In this document: positions 7,741-8,441 of the stretch, piece after piece
Position numbering within the stretch: the first letter of the stretch is position 1
Layout: every line of letters starts with the position of its first letter
NCBI GenBank assembly: GCA_964634255.1
Contig: CAZWJC010000297.1
Span: 1-8,441, forward strand
Direction: 5' to 3'
Length of the DNA stretch: 8,441 nt
Source: MWDV01 sp964634255
GTDB taxonomy: Bacteria; Verrucomicrobiota; Verrucomicrobiia; Limisphaerales; MWDV01
The notes under the pieces: generated by a model
Told to the model about the DNA's origin: nothing
The model's input: the letters and a program-made list of their open reading frames with translations, nothing else
Databases searched by the model: none
Made by a program: the position numbers and the translations under genes

Positions 7741-7815
7741 AACCGCCGAATACGCAGAATACGCGGAAGGGCTCTTCGGGACTCCCAGTTCGCGTATTTC
7801 GCGTGGTCCGCGGTT
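7741..7815. repeat. Inverted repeat with a 9-bp internal period, next to the DUF4365 stop
   Basis: The left arm (7741-7767) contains GAATACGCA GAATACGCG; the right arm (7789-7815) contains TTCGCGTAT TTCGCGTGG. Each repeats every 9 bases, and the arms pair with 21 Watson-Crick pairs, three G-T and three mismatches around a 21-base loop. Because the period is a multiple of three, the + strand reads AEYAEYAE, which can be mistaken for protein. The element ends 3 bp from the DUF4365 stop codon. I recall similar 'AEYAEYAE ... VFRVVRG' repeats scattered in environmental bacterial genomes, but cannot verify that here. Confidence 0.75.
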
Positions 7816-7818
7816 TCT

Positions 7819-8286
7819 TCAGTTTTTACCGCTCAAGACCTTCTTCCGCCAGTTCTGCACACTCACCGCATCGAACCGCTCGCCCACGAAGACGATTTGC
7901 CTTACGGCCTTGCCGCCGGCGCTTTCGCGTTTGAGGTGGGCGCTCACGTCCATCCAGCGGATTTCGCCATCCGACGTGCGGATGACCAGCATCACCGCGT
8001 AAGCCTGCTGCTGCCAGTAATCGGCCCAGCGCGGGTTCTTGGTCTGGAACACCTCCGTGCAATCGCGCCGGCGCTTCTTGAGGTAAGAATCGCCGGACTT
8101 GAGCTGCACATACAGACGCTTCCCGGAGGCGCGGACCTGGTCGTCCTTGAACCCGATCTCGCCATCAATCCCGTGGTCGCCGTTCGTGTAGCCGCGATAG
8201 ATTTGCCCGGCTTCGGCCACAATGAATCCTGTGTGATGCACCGCCAGCAATCCATTGATCGCTTCTACACGCCGGGCACTTTCCAC
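7819..8286 (-). CDS. DUF4365-domain protein (PD-(D/E)xK nuclease-like)
   Basis: 155 residues counted from a GTG at 8286; stop TGA. The order GxIYRxY, DHGIDGEI (D41, E43), LYVQLKSGDSY (Q61, K63), YWQQQAYAVMLVIRTSDGEIRWMDVS is that of DUF4365. I place this family in the PD-(D/E)xK nuclease superfamily, with D41 and QxK (61-63) as the likely active-site residues; nuclease activity itself is inference. The domain occurs alone or fused to larger signalling or STAND/Roc-COR-type proteins. The start is uncertain: no ATG lies ahead of the conserved core, no Shine-Dalgarno precedes GTG 8286, the frame stays open back to 8364, and TTG 8250 or GTG 8241 are alternatives. It overlaps the end of the upstream gene by 22 bp in another frame, meaning either translational coupling or a frameshifted fusion. 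No signal peptide, so cytoplasmic. Confidence 0.8.
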   Translation of the reverse strand: MESARRVEAINGLLAVHHTGFIVAEAGQIYRGYTNGDHGIDGEIGFKDDQVRASGKRLYVQLKSGDSYLKKRRRDCTEVFQTKNPRWADYWQQQAYAVMLVIRTSDGEIRWMDVSAHLKRESAGGKAVRQIVFVGERFDAVSVQNWRKKVLSGKN

Positions 8287-8441
8287 ACTTTGCGAATGAA
8301 ATAGCGCGCCATGCCTGCGAAAAAGGCTTCGTCTCGTACAGCAAATGAAAGCACTTGGGCCAAATCAGGTTTATCTACAGCTTTCGCTCTCTTCCATACC
8401 AACCAAGTCTTCTCAATAGGCTGATAACACTTCCATCGGTC
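8265..8441 (-). CDS. Unrecognised protein, C-terminal 58 residues (5' end outside window)
   Basis: A frame open from the right edge to a TAG at 8265-8267. It encodes a tryptophan- and lysine-containing, probably helical tail that begins DRWKCYQPIEKTW and ends RKVWKVPGV. The mix of residues (KPDLAQVLSFAVRDEAFFAG) looks like real protein, unlike the arginine/proline-rich shadow frames elsewhere in the window. I do not recognise a family. The DNA is much poorer in GC than its neighbours: by hand count 54 of the last 121 bases are G or C. Its end overlaps the proposed DUF4365 start by 22 bp. It may be the upstream partner in an operon with DUF4365, or the N-terminal part of a single protein that a frameshift has split. 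Function is unknown. Confidence 0.5.
   Translation of the reverse strand, partial: DRWKCYQPIEKTWLVWKRAKAVDKPDLAQVLSFAVRDEAFFAGMARYFIRKVWKVPGV

Larger units (their letters stand above)
7449..7818. other. Repeat-rich region between convergent genes
   Basis: 370 bp between the amylase stop and the DUF4365 stop. Open frames here are short, proline/arginine-rich and cross the hairpins, so I call none of them a gene. It holds five inverted repeats, listed separately or below: 7470-7537, 7611-7625, an imperfect one at 7638-7665 (CCCAAGGC facing GCCCTGGG, one mismatch), 7683-7701 and 7741-7815. None has the T-run of a standard intrinsic terminator, although stems this stable between convergent genes could still end or protect transcripts from both sides. 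Confidence 0.7.

Noticed and set aside
7449..7818. CRISPR array or intrinsic terminator in the repeat-rich region
   Set aside because: Repeats are palindromic, short and of different families, with no regular spacers; none of the stems is followed by a T-run.
7670..8002. 110-residue + strand frame reading AEYAEYAE
   Set aside because: The repetitive peptide is a by-product of the 9-bp-period inverted repeat, and the rest is antisense to DUF4365.

Overview
The window reads as high-GC chromosomal DNA, most likely from the Verrucomicrobiota (Pedosphaera/Limisphaerales-like), with an AT-richer right edge. The assignment is inference. It rests on a very large secreted subtilase that ends in the 'VEAS.DL..W ... 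RFFRA' module and carries an Ig-like domain, both of which I associate with verrucomicrobial secretomes. Weak or absent Shine-Dalgarno sites and an intergenic region full of small hairpin repeats fit the same picture.

Layout, left to right. (1) Positions 3-272, +: the C-terminal end of a small cupin protein cut by the window edge. (2) 297-5771, +: one 1824-residue secreted serine protease of family S8 (KP-43-like). It has a signal peptide, a two-part propeptide-like region, a catalytic domain with D342/H390/N508/S646, a beta-barrel, two tandem ~300-residue repeat units, an Ig-like domain, a 'WDFN' beta-sandwich and a short C-terminal module. (3) 5772-6062: about 290 bp without a gene, holding one perfect 7-bp inverted repeat 50 bp before the next gene. 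(4) 6063-7448, +: a secreted GH13 alpha-amylase-family glycosidase with all three catalytic carboxylates. (5) 7449-7818: about 370 bp between convergent genes, packed with five inverted repeats of several designs. (6) 7819-8286, -: a DUF4365 protein with a PD-(D/E)xK nuclease-like core. (7) 8265-8441, -: the last 58 codons of an unrecognised, AT-richer gene that overlaps the DUF4365 frame.

How the genes work together: the protease and amylase are both predicted to be exported and degrade polymers (protein, alpha-glucan), which suits a heterotrophic scavenger, but nothing shows that they form one operon. The cupin and protease are only 24 bp apart and could be co-transcribed. The DUF4365 gene and its upstream neighbour run the opposite way and look like a separate accessory unit; DUF4365 domains are often parts of larger multidomain proteins, so this may be a detached or frameshifted piece. 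I found no clear new multi-gene system. The parts most worth following up are the hairpin cluster at 7470-7815 and the composition and reading-frame junction near 8265-8300.
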